From Thecamonas trahens ATCC 50062 (lineage: Eukaryota; Apusozoa; Apusomonadida; Apusomonadidae), in contig NW_013657673.1 of assembly GCF_000142905.1 (NCBI RefSeq), positions 396,630 through 460,629 of the forward strand: a stretch of DNA of 64,000 nt, read 5' to 3'. The notes beneath the pieces are model-generated. The model did no database searches and had not been told where the DNA came from. It saw only the letters and a list, made by a program, of their open reading frames with translations. Made by a program: the position numbers and the translations under genes. This document shows, one piece after another, positions 39,747 through 53,700 of this stretch (position 1 is the stretch's first letter; each line of letters starts with the position of its first letter).

Positions 39747-42700
39747 TCAAGCCAGCGAGTCAGTGGTGCCGAGATCCTGGATGGTGTCGACAGCGACCGA
39801 GGCGCAAAGTGAGTCTGGCAGCGGGGCATTCCGGTGACCATCCGGCTTCGGCGGCGGCGCCGGCGCCGGGAGCGGCGACGGCGGCGGCGGCGAGTCGTAA
39901 AAGTGGTTGTCGGTGGCGGTATTGAACGTCATGAGCGAGCCGGACGCGGTGTCGTACTCGCCGATACAAGACGGAGGGGCGTCCGAGACGGTGGCAAAGA
40001 CCGGGTTGGCGTACGCCACACTGGTGCTTCCGTCGCCATCGATGAACGTCTCCATCAACCCACCGATGGCGGCATCGTCCTCGTCCTGCTGCAGCGAGGT
40101 GGACGTTTCCGCCGCCGAAAAGCCCACTTCGCTTGCGGCACGCTTCTCCTTTTTGCGGAGGCGATAAAAGTCAAAGATAATGCCAAAGAAAATCGAGAGC
40201 ACGAGCAGCGAGAGGCCGGTGATGATGGCAGCCTGCGAGAGGCCCGATGAGTATGTCACAGTCCCACCCCACAGCGCGAGAATGGCCATGCAGAGCATCC
40301 ACGACTCGAGCCGGTTGTGGAAGGTCGAGACGTACGGCTGGATGTATGACGAGTGGACTGCAATGCCGGAGAGCAGCAGCATAACAATCGACGCCTTCAG
40401 CAGCGGGTCCTCCACTGCCACCACACAGACCACAATCGCCAGCTTGCGGGCCATGATCGCAGTCTCGAAGAGGTAGAACCGGGTCCGGTACCGCCCGATC
40501 ATGAACCCGTAGCTCAGCACAAACTCCATGGCGGCAGCACCACCAAGAATCCGCGCCTTACGCCTCAGCCAGAGAGTGACGACCACCGGAATACCAATGC
40601 AGTAGAGCAGTGCAAAGATGACCGCAGCCGGGAAGTACCTCCAGTACACCGAGTCGTAGCACGCGTACGCCGGCGCAGATGCCATGACGTAGTCGCCGCG
40701 CTCGACCTCGACGCACTCAAAGAACTTGAGCGTCATGGCCACGAGTGGGAGGTAGACAAGGGCAATGAGCTGAAAGTACGCCCGTCCGATGGTCGACACA
40801 ATGCCGCGGTGCTTGAGGACCGAGACCGTGAGGCACCGCCCGAGCCGATGCTTGGCCTGGGCTGCCCTGCTTGCACCATCGCTCGGGACCACCATCCACT
40901 CGGGGTGGCTGGCGGCAAACGACTCGCCCCACCGCTCGACAACGACCATGTAGAAGACCATCCACAGGTAGACGATGCCAAAGAGAACGACACCGATGGC
41001 CGGCATCGCCATCATGACCGCCCACTTGACCAGCCAGATGTTCGACGCGCTGATGGAGCACTCGGGAGAGGCAAGGTCGAGGTTGATGTTGAGGAACGAG
41101 ACAATGTCGAAGATCGACCGCGCGTACTCGGGCCAGTCGAGGTTGATGTCGCCGTAGATGGCGACGACCTGGAGCGCGTTGAGGCCGATGACGAGGGCCA
41201 CGAACTTGTGCGAGACCTCGGTCTTGGTGTTGAACCACGCAAGTGCGGCGCAGACAAAGAGGCCAAACATGAAGAAGAAGAAAAACATGAGCTCGGAAGG
41301 GAACTCGTCGCACGGCCGGCATATGTTGTCGACCTTGTAGTAGCCCGGCGCGCATTCGCCACATAGCCGCCCGGCGTACCCGTTGGCGCATCGGAACGGC
41401 GAGCCGCCGGCACACGCCGCCCGGTTGTGAGAGCACTCGATAAAGCCGTCGGCAGTTGATGTCGCCGGGTGCCAGCCCGGTCGGGCCACAGGACCGTCAG
41501 TTCCGCCTGCACAAACTGCGCCCTCGGGACACGAGAGGCAAGGGAAGCCAGTCAAGCGCTCCGGGTGGAAGAAGCCCGGTACGCACGAGCAGTTGAAAAT
41601 TGTCGGCGCAATCGGCGACGCGATGGTATTGACCGGGCAGGTCTTGCACTTGGGCGCGTTGACTACATCGTTGTAGCCCTCGAGCGGACAGGCGGTGCAG
41701 GGACCAAACTCGGTTTCGGCAAGGTAACCGAGCTCACATGAGGCCAGGACCTTGATCGGCCATGGAGAGCCGCCGACCGAGAGCCCGGCAATGTTGACGC
41801 TGAGGACGTAGGTGCCGCCAAACGAAGGATTGTACGAACAGATGTAGGTGCCATCATCGTTGTCCACACACGCGACAACAGTCTGGTGGTCCGGCGACGT
41901 AAGCGTCGCCGTCACAATGTCACCGCCTTCGCCGCGCAAGTTGCTGTACGCATCACGGGCGACGACCACAAACTGAGAGGTGGTACCAACCGTGGCGTTG
42001 GTGATGCCCAGACCGGTTGCGTACGACGACGGCCCATGGGTCGGGCCGGGAACAATCGTCACTTCGTACGGATTCGTCGCCATGGCCACCAGGTTGATCC
42101 GCAGCGTGTACACGTAGTCGCCGGGAACGGTGTTGGTGTACGTCACATCGTGCTCACCAGAGCCGATGTACGTCTGCGTGCTCACTGGTCCACTCGAGAG
42201 ACTGAGCAAGTTGTCGTAGAGGCCGACGACGTCAAATGCGTTGTCGACAATCGTCCCGCCACTCTCCTTGGTAACGACCGAGAATGACCAGGTCTGGCCG
42301 GCCTCCAGCGTCTGCGGCGTCGTCGACGTTGTCGTCGAGACTGCGGTGTCAATGTTGGTCACCACAACGGTAGTGGCGGTCGCCAGTGTTCCACAGTTGG
42401 TCGTCCCGATCCGCAGCAGTACGTTACAGGTACCTGCGGTTGGCAGCGGAATCATCGCCGTCGTCGCGGTTGTGTGGGTGCCAGAGCATGCGCTCCCGGA
42501 GAGCGTCCACTCGTAAAAGCCGGTGAAAGCCGGCTGTGACGCCACCGAGAGAGTCATCGACGCGCCAACGGCAGCCACTCGTACGCCTGCCACCTCGACT
42601 GACGTACCGGTCGACGAGATGGCGTGTGGCGGTGAGGTGTCGGTGATGTACACAAAGTCGCGGATGGTCCGCGATGTCGTGCCGATGGTGTGGCGCCCGG

Positions 42701-44356
42701 TCGACGCAAACGAGACCGTGGCCGAGCTTGTCGTCTCGTCGACAACGGCGACTGAAGACGGCCAGACCCAAGCAGCGGCGTCGTCCTTGGTGATGATCAC
42801 TTCCGAGCCGGTGCAGAGCGACGAGACAGGCATGGTGATGGTCGGCTCGGCGGCAAACGAGTATCGAGTCCCTGACGCTTGCGACATGGCGACCAGTGGG
42901 TCGTACACATCAGACCGCGATCCCACCCGCCCGTTCCCACCTTTGCCGCCCCGTCCACCCGAGGAGCCAGAGCCACCCGTGCCGCCGCCCCCGACCTCCT
43001 TTGTGCCGGTGCCGGCGGCGCCACCCGAGCCACCAGCGCCACCAGCGCCGCCGGTTCCACCGCTCCCGCCGGCGCCCGCCGATCCTGCTAGCGAGTAAGA
43101 GTCGCGGAGAACGCCGCCATTTCCTGACGCTGCGTACACTGCCGACGAGCAGCCGCCGCCGTAGCCGCCGCTGCCACCGTAGCCGCCAGATCCGCCACCG
43201 CCGCCACCACCGCCACCACCGCCGGCACCATCAGTGCAAAGGTGCAGCCCTGGCCGTGACCGCCGCCACCGCCGCCACCACCACGACCGCCATATCCGCG
43301 TGATCCAGTTGCACCGGCTCCACCGGGCATCCAGTATAGGGCCGAATGCACAACCGCACCGCCGTTGGCGCCATTGAATCCAGGGCTCCCGTTGCTTGTT
43401 GCGGATGCACCATTGGCTCCCTTGAATGAGCCACCAGCACCACCGCCGCCTCCCGAACGCCCTCCGTTGCCACCCTTGCCACCGCCACGATCTTCCTGGC
43501 CGCCCGAGCCACCGCCGCCGCCGCCGCCTCCGGCCCAGTACGACGTCGGTGTATCGCCCGATTTGCCGACCGCGCCACTGGAGCAACAGTTGGAGATGGA
43601 GCCACCTGCGCCGCCCGAGCTCGAGTCCTGACTTCCAGCGCCGCCGTTGCCTCCGACACCCTCGTTGGCCTGGTTATCCTCGTCGCCGTTTTTCCCCTTG
43701 CCGCCGTTAGAGCCTGCAGAGCCCGAGCCCCCGTTGGAGCCCGAGCCGCCTGCAGACGCAGCGCCGGGGCGAATGTTGCAGCGTAGGATGGTAAAGTCGT
43801 TTGCATTGGTCAGATGGAGGCCGTACGTACTCACGCCGCGGTTAGAGGTGACGGAGGGTGCCGCATCGGTCTCAATTGTCAGGTCCTGAAGCTTAAATTT
43901 GGACTTGCTGACAGCCTGTAGCGCGATGTAGACACGCTGACCAGAAGCCGGAGTCTCGTAGCTGGTACCTGTTCTCCGCAGAGTGGTGACAAACTTGTTT
44001 GACTTGCGCCACGCGCCGGCACCGTCGTAGATGAGGCCGCCTTCGTAGGTGACATGGGACTCGAGAGAGATTTTCGAGGTAAACGAGTACACGCCTTGTT
44101 CCATGCGGATGGTGACTGGCGACGAAGCCGAAGCACACTCGGCAGCCATGGCCCGTGCGGCTGAAAAGGTGACCGGAGCGACAATGGTTCCGTCCTTGGA
44201 GGCCGTGGACGAGCTTCCGCCAGAGTGGACCACCCAGATAACGCCTCCTTCGGCCGCAAGGTCGCCACAATCGCCAGCCTCCACCACCGACACCCCAGCC
44301 ACAGCCACTACCACAAGGAAAGCCACCAGATACGGGTACATCCTGTTCATGCCCAT
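39747..44356 (-). CDS. multipass receptor/channel-like protein, paralogue B
   Basis: About 1536 residues after restoring one base. Start ATG 44356 (MGMNRMYPYLVAFLVVVAVA) gives a clear signal peptide ending at VVEAGDCGD. The domain order is the same as paralogue A: N-terminal beta-helix-like domain, long Gly-rich region, Ig/filamin-like domains, Cys-rich GCC2/GCC3-like region, 8-9 membrane helices, cytosolic tail. Frame break at 43238-43240, where one more T on the sense strand (A on plus) gives GQGCTFCTDGAGG. Membrane-domain DNA is nearly identical to A while the extracellular half has diverged. The C-terminal tail (DSPPPPSPLPAPAPPPKP) is Pro-rich and differs from A. The ligand is unknown. 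Confidence 0.7.
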
Positions 44357-44712
44357 CACAACAGAAGCTATTCTTTGCTGGGTAGCTCTTGCTCGCTCGA
44401 GTCGAATGTCCACACACCCCTCCTTTCCCACGGAAACACCTGGCGGCACGCGCGGGCGCCTGCCACCTTCCCTGTCGTGGAAGCAAAACGCCAAGAAAAA
44501 AGTGCGGGAAAAGCGAACCATTACTTATTGATCACTGTTAATTGGTGGTGGAGTTGCTCCTCCGCTCCTCCGCACAGCCACGGTGGGTTTTTTCATCCAG
44601 TACGGGAAGGGGGGGGGGGGGGGGGGGAATGACCATTTTACATGTCCGCTCCCTGCGTACACACCCACCCATCCACCCACACATATTGACATGCATGCAT
44701 GGGATCGTATGA
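44357..44712. promoter_or_regulatory. promoter side of paralogue B, with long G tract
   Basis: 356 bases. TTTTCCCGCACTTTTTTC reads on the minus strand near 44492-44510, upstream of paralogue B; it resembles an E2F-type site (TTTSSCGC). A G run lies at about 44610-44627. The right side is the 3' flank of the RNF213-like gene. No gene seen. Confidence 0.35.
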
Positions 44713-47700
44713 TCAAGGCTCGGCGTGAGCTGTAGCAAGCAGCTCCCACACGGCCACGGCGCATCGCATCTCGACGTGGTCAGGAAAGGCGGCAAACCAT
44801 GGCGCATCAGCGAGGTACGAGTCGTCGTTGAGGATGAGCCACGAGAGGTTCTCACGGATGGACGAGGAGCCGTCGACGTGGACTTCGATGAGCTGCGAGG
44901 CGATGAACTCGCGGAAGGGCGGAAGGAGGACAGCGAGGTCGAGTTTGGGCGCGGTGGCGCACAGGGTGTCGCGATCGGCGGTCGACAGCTCGTCCTTGTA
45001 CTTGCTGGCGACCTTGTCAAAGGCGTCGCCTGCAGTGAACTCTTGCAGGAGCCGGTAGAGGCCCTCGAGGTGCTTGAGCCTGACGTGCTGCTTGATATTG
45101 ACCGGGAGGCTGCTCTCGGCGGCGGCGTTGAGCAGGACAGTCCGCAGGTAGTCGACGAGCTGATGCTCGCCGATGTCGAGCCGCTGAACGAGGCTCCCGC
45201 CTGTGGCCGAGAGGAACGCCGCCACAGTCTCAAGGGTCTGTAGGACGCGATGCGCCACTGCGAGCGAAGAGAGGTCACGGGTGATGGCCTCGGCCAGCTC
45301 GCGCGGCAGCGGCTCCTGCACAATCTTCTGTCGCACCGCGAGCATGCCCGACGCCACGCCGCCTTCGCTCACAAAGCGGGTCATTCGAAGCTCGACGTCA
45401 ATGAGCGGCTTGCCGCCGAGGAACCTGGCCACGAGGTGACCTTGTGCTGCCGCAAAGTCGTACACAATGTCCCCGCTCTGGGTGTACTGCACGCACTGCT
45501 TCTCCACATACGGCGCAAAATCCAACTCTCGGTCGCAGGCGAGGACGTGCGCTGGCGTCATGAACGCGCCCTGGACAACGTTGCCGCTCCCGCCAGCGCG
45601 CTGCAACTCGCGCCCTCCCAGCAGCAACACTTCGTCGACTCGCTCCACAAGCGTGTTGTGCTTTTCCACCAGGAACCGCACCAGCGCTACCGGGCAGATG
45701 CCCTCGTCCTTGTCCGAGCAGAGCGAGAACGCCAGCGGCGTCGACCGCTCCATCCGCACGTTGACAAAGAGCTGCGGAATGCGGAGGCAGCCGAACCGCT
45801 CGACGTACTTCCACGCCGCTGTCCATGCTGCGACATACTCTTCAAACGCCGCCTCCCATCGTGGCCGCTCCGTCTCGCTCAGCGCGTCGAGCACTTCGCC
45901 GACAGTGGTCGCCCGCGCCGTCTCACGATCGAGGCGATGGTTGAACCGCTGCAGCACTAGCCCGAGCCAGGCAAACGTGCCTGGCAGGTGCGCGCACCCG
46001 CGGAGCTGCGCCGCCTGCGCCAGGTACTCGGTGAGGATCGGGAACCGCTCGCTCGCCAGCGGATCCATGTTGAGCTGCGTCACAAAGTGCTCCAGCGAGA
46101 ACGGCGCCCGGTAGAGGAAGAGGGCCGACGCCGCAAGCGCCCGCGTCTCTGGTGCCAGCTCGTCGACCGCCACGCTCTCGAGCAGCTCGCCAGTAAAGAG
46201 CGAGCCCTCGGTATCGCCGTCGGCCGAGGCTGTCGCATATGCCGCCGCCAGCCGCGCCGCCAGCCCATCGGTGTCAAAGAGCGGGAAGAGGTGCGAGGCA
46301 ACCAGGTGTTCCTCCCACACACCACGTGCGTCCGTGGACGCCAGCACTCGTGCGTCTTGAGCCAGCCCGCCGCCGCGCACATCCATCGAGGTCAGTCCGG
46401 CGTGCAGCAGCATCGCTACGTCGTCGTCGGTCCGCGAGAGCATTGTCGACAGAAGCTCCCAATCGGCGAAAAAGTGCTCCTCAAAGAACACCACCGCATC
46501 GTCCGGGTCGCAGTACGTGGTGTTGAACAGCGGCCGAACAGCTGCCCGCCAGCTCGGCCAGCCGGCCACGCCGCCGAGCACCAGCGCTGCATGCATCAAC
46601 AGCCGCACCACCCGGGTCGCCACAGGATTGAGCGCACGGACCGAGAAAAACCGGTCGTCAGCCTCGTCCGCAGCCGCGCGGATGCAGTAGTTGGGCGAGG
46701 TCTGGTCATCAAACTCAGTCTTTTGGTACAGTTCGGTGCCGACGTCGCCGAGGTCGATGTTGGTCTCGAGCAGGTTGTGCGACTCACCGCCAATCTGCTC
46801 GCCGCACTCGGCGCACTGCAGGACTTGTGTCGGGCGCCCACACTTGTCAGTGTAGTACGCGTGCCCGTTCGGACACGCATACCACCGCCCACCAAGCGCA
46901 GTCTGTGCCATCTTGCGAATGTCCTCCGGCATCGTCGGCAAGTACGAGCCCGCAATCGCTCCCGGCTCCAGCAGCATCGTCTTGAGCAGTGCCATCGGCG
47001 CGTGGGCGTGCGCTGCAAGCGCCGCCACTGCCACATGTGCCACCACCCGCGCCTGCAGAAGCTCTTCTGGCGACGACTCGGGATTGACAGCAAGCATGGC
47101 CGCCGCCACGCCGCCAGCACTTGCTGGCGACGACGATGACGCTCCTGCGCCGTTTTTGTCGCCGGTCACCCCACCGCGAGCAAAGAACGCCACAAGCGCC
47201 CGCTCCTGCGACGACGCCACAGCTTGGAGACCCGGACTCGACTCCAGCCACGCCTCGAGTGCGACCTTGCGGCTCGCCAGCTCGCCTTGATCGGCCACCG
47301 GGAGCACATGAAGGAGGTAGACCTGGTGGAAGACTGCAGCAAGGAGGGCAGCAACCACCCGCCCACTGCTTGTTTCGGCCGCCTCGGTGCTTGCCAGCCA
47401 CGACTCGAGCGACGTCGTCGAGCCCGACGAGAGGAAGCCGGCTACAGCGGCATCGCTCGACCCAAAGAGCGGGAGCGAGACAAACGGGTTGTTCCGTGGG
47501 AGCTTGCTTGATCCGAGGAACCGCACAAGTCCGGGTTCGCCGCTCTGCCGCCACTGCGAGAGCCACTCAGAGCTGACTAGAGGCTCCTGCAAAAGTGCCG
47601 ATCGCACAAACGACACGCCTCGTGCCCGCTCCATCGTCTTGAGCACAAACATACGCATCGACCGAGTCACACTCGCGCCAGATCCAGAAGCGCCAACGAG

Positions 47701-50700
47701 CAGGCGAGCCACCATAGGGCCAAGCTGAGCCAGGCTCAGCACGCTCGCGCCCCTACCACCGCTCCGGCGCTTGGCGTCGACCTCGGCACAGAGCGCGTTG
47801 GCGTACGCGGTGAGCACGACCCGGACCCGTGCAATGTCGTCCAAAACTCGTGCCACAGCGTCGCGTGAGTCAGCACCACCAGCCGCCAGCACGCTGGCCA
47901 CACCAGCCTCCAAATCGGATGGAATGACAAGGCCGTCCACACCGCTGACCGCCAGCTCGGCCGCAAGCGCCTCCTCGCGAACAGTCGTCCAGAGAACCGC
48001 CAATGGCACGTCAACGTAGCCTGCAAGCTCGACTCCAATCGCGAGCTCTGCTGCGAGCAGGTCGGCAACCGCTGGCGCCAGCGTCTCCGACTCGAGACTC
48101 ATCAGCTGTCGAAGGAGAGCAACCCGCGCCGACGCTGACGGAACCACGTCGATGTAGTACTTGGCGGCGTCATCAAGGAGAAAGTCTGGCGCGTTTCCGG
48201 CGAGCAACGCCACAAAGTCAGCCAGCAGCGGCACGTCCAGCGATGCGAGGCCGTGCGGCGAAAGACAGTGCTCAAAGACAAACGCCTCCATCAGATGCGA
48301 GGCTGCCATCGAGAGCGCCGCTTCCTTGGCTGCCGCTGCCGCCACCGCCGCGGCGTCCTCGTACGCCGGCACGGGTTCAGGTGCGTTCGGCACCCGACAC
48401 CACAGACAAGCCCGGCCTTGCTCCAGGTAAGCTGGAGAAGCCCGGAACTGTGCCACACATCCTGCACAGAGCAGTTGGTTGCACGACCCGCGCCCACAGT
48501 ACCGCACAGGCTCGCTTGGAATCGAAAGACAGATCGCACACTCGATCTCCTGCCCGCGGCGCGAGATCTGCCGGTTGAGGTCCGACAGCAGTTGGACAAG
48601 GACCCGATACGCCGACTGGGTTGCCAGCTCAACAGGTTCGAGCGCTTCAAGGACCGAGAGCGTCATCGCCGGCTCGATGTACAGCACCATCGCGACCTCG
48701 CGCACAAACGTGTGATAGAACGCGAGCTTGCGCCACTGGCGAGCGCTGGCGGCCAACCTCGCCGCGTGACGTGGCAAGGCTGCATCCTTAACCTCCTCGT
48801 CGGCCCACGCCAGGACCGAGTCAACCGCGGGCTGCGCCTTTTCAAACCGGGCTGCCCAGTCTGGATAGTCGTCGAGGGCACACCACGCCTGGTTGACCGG
48901 GGCCAGCGCATCGAGCGCGGCAACGAGCACATCGAGATGAACTTCCGGGCCGAGTACACCTCCTGTACGAGCCAGTGCGCCAAAAACCCCGACCTTGGTT
49001 GCCGGAACGGCATCCACAAGCTCGAGGTACGCGCGCACAAACTTCTCTGCCCGCCAAAAGCCAGCATGCAGCGCGCCGAGCGTAGTGCGGCCGCTCGCCA
49101 GCTGCCCCAGCACATCGGCCACCTCTTCAACAGAGTACGCATCTGAGCCCGGCAGCGACATGGCGGCCAGGTCGTAGACGTACCGATCAAAGAGTTCACG
49201 GGGAAGCTCCCCAGAGAGGCCGTGCTCAAGGTCAAGGAGTGCAAACTGGCTCTCCAGTGCATCAGCGTCGGCAAAGGCGCGCGACGCCGAAATGATGCGT
49301 GCAAGATAAAAGGAGAATGGAAAGCGCGAGGCAAAGCGTGCGCCGCTGGCACCGTCCGAGCTCACGGTCACGGTGCCACCGACCTGCGGGACAAGCTGAT
49401 CGGTGCTAGTTGCGCCCATGTCGGAAAACGACTTGGCAAAGAGGTAGAGCCAGAGGGCGCGAAGGTCTGGCTCGTCGTACAGAGCGAGCGTGCTGTTGCG
49501 GTCCATGTGGGCGAGGAGATGTGCAAACGAGGCCGCAAGCCGATCTGTGATGAGCGAGTGGAGGGCAGACCGGAAGGTTCCCGCCAGCGCGAGTTCGTGA
49601 TCCATCGACGCCACAGCGCCAACGTCGAGCGTGACGTCGGCGGCAGCCACAAGCTCAGCCATAATTGACGCCACAGGCTCCAGGAACGCCGGTTCCTCGA
49701 GCGAGCGCAGAATGCCTGAAATGAGCTCTCGGACATCGTCATTGGTCCGCTCGTAGGGGTAGACCAGCTTGGCGAGCGCGGATCGAAAGTGCTCGGAGAG
49801 CACAGCCTTGAGGTCAAGCTCTGGCAGGAGCGACGAGAGCGACCGACCGAGCATGGCCGTCACGTCCGGAAGGCCCGAGCTCGAGCACGGCTCGAGGGCG
49901 TCGATGAACGCGTAGTGCCACCGCGAGTCAAAGTCAAAGGCAAAGGCCGGGCCAGACCCGCCGCCAACACCCGACCGCGGCAGGTGGACGAGGAGAACAA
50001 GGAGGGCAGAGTTATCTGCAGCCTTGGCAAGTGCGTTCTCGCAAATGTACTTGGCGTGCTCGATCCGGCGGAGCGAGGATGCGAGTGGATCGCACTGCAG
50101 CAGGAGAACCCGCGACATTGCTGCTGCCGACGGCAGCCGAGCCGATGACGACGCTTCTTCGCACGTTGTCTCGAAGAACGTCCTGACCTCTGAGAGCAAG
50201 TCGCGCTCCGACGAGAGCTCATGGAGCAGAATGTGGTGGACGTCCCAGCCGGCGTCGCCAAGGAGAGTCACCGGCGTGGATGAGATCGGCGCGTAGGTCA
50301 TGACGAGCGAGCGGGTGACAGAGGCGTCGGGCAGGGCGGAGACAAAGGTGACCAGGTCCGAGTGAGCCTGCTGGCCAAAGTAGAGTTCGGCTGGCGAGAC
50401 GCCGAATGAGGCCGCGAGCGCAGCGGCACGCTCGGACTCGAGCGCGCGGCAGGTGGCCTCGGGCGTTGCGATCCACATGAGCTTGGCCAGCGCGACACCA
50501 TCGGCACTCTCGGTCCCGCCCGCAGTGCTACTTTCAGCATCGCCACTGGCGCCCGCGTCGTCGCGGCCGAGCTGCGAGGTGAGGACAAGCGAGGAGAGGA
50601 GGTCTGGATGGTAGCCGCAGAACGCAGCCTGGGCATCGGCCTGCGAGGGCCCGGCAAAGGCGGTGACAAAGTCAGTGAGGCGGTCGACGGTGCGGGAAGC

Positions 50701-53700
50701 GGAGGAAGAGAGCATCGAGCCGCGCTCCATGACTTGCTTCTCGAACCGGTTGAGAAGCGGCGGAGCGAGGCGGGTGTAGGCCTCGTGCTTGTCGACGACG
50801 ACGACGATGCGGAACGTGGGATCAATGGGGCAGAGTCGCGAGTGGGTGCCAAAGGCGAGGCGGACAAAGAGCTGGCCGCCATACTCGCAGTAGTGCTGGT
50901 TGAGCAAGTCGTAGAGCGACTCGTAGAGCGACTCGCAGTGGACAAGGACAACAGTGACACCCTCGGCCATGCAGTTCTTGACGCGCTGGATGTTGAGGCA
51001 GACCTGTAGATCGGTCTGGTCGAGCGGAAAGTCAGAACCAAAAATGACCTGGGTGTTGTCGAGGGTGAGGAGACCCGAATCAAAGACCAGGCCAAGCGCT
51101 GCGTTGTTCTTGGTGAGAAGCATGAGGTGGCGGGCTTCGATCTGAGCCAGGTTCTGCGCCACCAGCTGCGTCACAGACAGCGGCGGTGCGCGCTCGAGCG
51201 GCAGGCCGATGGTGCGGAAAAAGGTGGCGAGGACTGCCTTGGTCTCGGCTGGCCGGCCGCCAAAGTTACGGAGGACAGCCTCTGCGAGGAGGGCAGGATC
51301 AAGCGAGCTTGCCGTGCAGTCGACGTTGAGGGCGCGGTTGATGTGGCGGACGGTGGAGTAAAACTCGCGGAGGCCCCAAAAGTCCGGCAGCTGCTGGTTG
51401 GCGTAGGTGGTCGAGTACGCTTCGGCAAGGGAGCCGAGGTAGCCCTTGAGGTTGGCCGACGCCACCATGCCCTCGGCAGTGATCGAGAGGTCATCAACGG
51501 TCGGGGCAGGCCGGTAGAGATGGACGGCACGGTTCATCTTGGCCGGGTCGAGGGCCCAGTTGGAGATTCCGACCACGGCCTCGCCGGCCGAGCCCTCGTC
51601 GAGCACCTTGTGAAGGACCTTGAGAGGGAGGTGCGGCGACTGCTCGGCGAGGCCAACCTCGTCCAGGAGAACAACAACAACGGTGTTGGGTGCCTCGCGC
51701 TTGTAGCGGCGCGCGGTTTCAAAGGCAGCCTCGATGCCGTCCGAGGTCGAAAGTGGCGAGCATTGGTAGGAGAAGACCTCCACAGCCGGCAGCGAGCGGA
51801 GGAAGGCGTTTTCCGATGCGTCGCCGTTGAGGTTGGCCTGGACAAGCTCCATGGCGAGCGACTTGGACGAACCCGGCTTGCCGACGACAAAGATGGGGAT
51901 CGAGTTGAGGACAGAGACCAGGATCATGAACAGGTTCTCGCACAGGGCCTCATTGAGAGCGATGCCATCGCCGAGCTTCATGTGCGAGACAAAGGCTCGC
52001 TGGGTCTCATCGAGGACCGTGGCAAAGGCGTTGGCATCGAGCTTGAGCCACTTGGCCTGGGCGTGCTGCTGGCGAGCATACCAGTGAGCGGTAAAGTCCC
52101 AGCCGTCGAGGAGCGAGAAGCCACCGCCGCCGCGGTTGCGGCGGTTGCGGCGGCTATGGCTGCGCGCATTCCGAGCCGACTGGGCCGCGACCTGCAGCGA
52201 GTACCACGCGTCCGAGACGGTAGCGCGGTATTCGCGGCGATGGGCACGTCCGAGACGGGCGTGGTAGCAGTACGCGAGCGAGAGAATGACGGCCTTGCGG
52301 ATGGCCTTGCGTGCTGGCTTCTGGACCGAGAAAAACTCCTCGAGATCCCAGCCGTCTGCTGATCGGCTAAAGTGCTCGCCGAACCAGCGGTAGACTTTGA
52401 CACAGCGGGCAACGTCGCGGAGCGAGACGGTGGAGCGCTCGCCGCCGGCGACGGCGCGCACAAACTCTTGCGAGGCGCAGATGAGCTCGGCAAAGACCTC
52501 GACAAACTCACCAAAAGGAGTAAGCTTTGGTGCCATAAAGGCGTAGCGGGCCTGCTCCTCGGCGGCGGGCCCATCGCCAAGCTGGGCGCGCATCAGCGCC
52601 TCGGCTTCCTCCTCGTTGAGGTTCTCCTGCTCCTGTACCATCTGCATCATCTCGGGCGTGACGTACACGCCAATGTTTCGGAGAAGAACAGCCTTGATGT
52701 ACAGCCGCTCGGTGTCTGCTGAGAGGGCGCCAAAGTCGAACACATGGTCGACCATCGACTCGGGCAGCGGGTGGACCCGATAGACGAGGTTGGCGAGTGG
52801 ATCGTGGATGCCAGTCCCAATGTTGTCGTCGTTGGGCCCAAACTCGGTTGCCGGCGCCTCGTAGACGAGACCGGCGGCGGCGGCGTCGTCGATGTCGGCG
52901 GCGGTCTTGAGGCGGTATGGATTGCAGGCGGCAATGATCTTGATCGAGGCCGGGAGCGTGACGCCATCCATCGAGTGGTCGCACACAAGCTCCTTGAACA
53001 GACCCATGCAGTTGCAGGTGTTGACTTCGTCGAAAAAGACGACAATGCGGTCGGTGGGCGAGACGAGGTCTGCAGCCTCGGCGAGCCGGTCGTGCATCCA
53101 CGAGCAGATGGCTGGCGCATCCATGCCGCCGTGGATGTTGAGGATGCGAAGGCGGTAGCCGAGGATGGCGCAGAGCTGCTTGATGAGCGACGACTTGCCG
53201 CACCCGGTCTCGCCCGAGATGACAACCGGGAGGCCGTACTTGAGGCGGAGGAGGATAGAGAGCATCTTGAGCAAGTTGTCAACAGTGATGACGTACGACG
53301 GGTTAATGGGTTCCGACGTTGCGCCAGCCCATCCGTCTACTTTGCGCAGCAGTTCGATGGCGGCCTCGTTGGTGAGCTTCTTCCAGTCCTTGGCAAAGTC
53401 GAGGCCGTTGTGGGAGAGTGCTTGCTGGAGAGCATGCTCGAAAAAGGTGTGGGTAAACTCGGGGTTGAGCGAGAGAATGTCGAGTCCGGAGACCTCCATC
53501 GAGTGGGCCGACTGGTAGAAGAGAACGAGCGGGTGATCCGAAGTTTCCCACGAGGTCATGCGCGAAAAGCGAGCAGCAGCGCGCTCGGCGTCGGCGGCTG
53601 TGGGCGAGGTCGGGTTGGCCGGCGGCGGTCCGACGGGCGATGCTGACGAGGACGTGGCCGGCGCGGCGTCGTCATTGTCGGGAAAGGCGATGCGGCCGGG

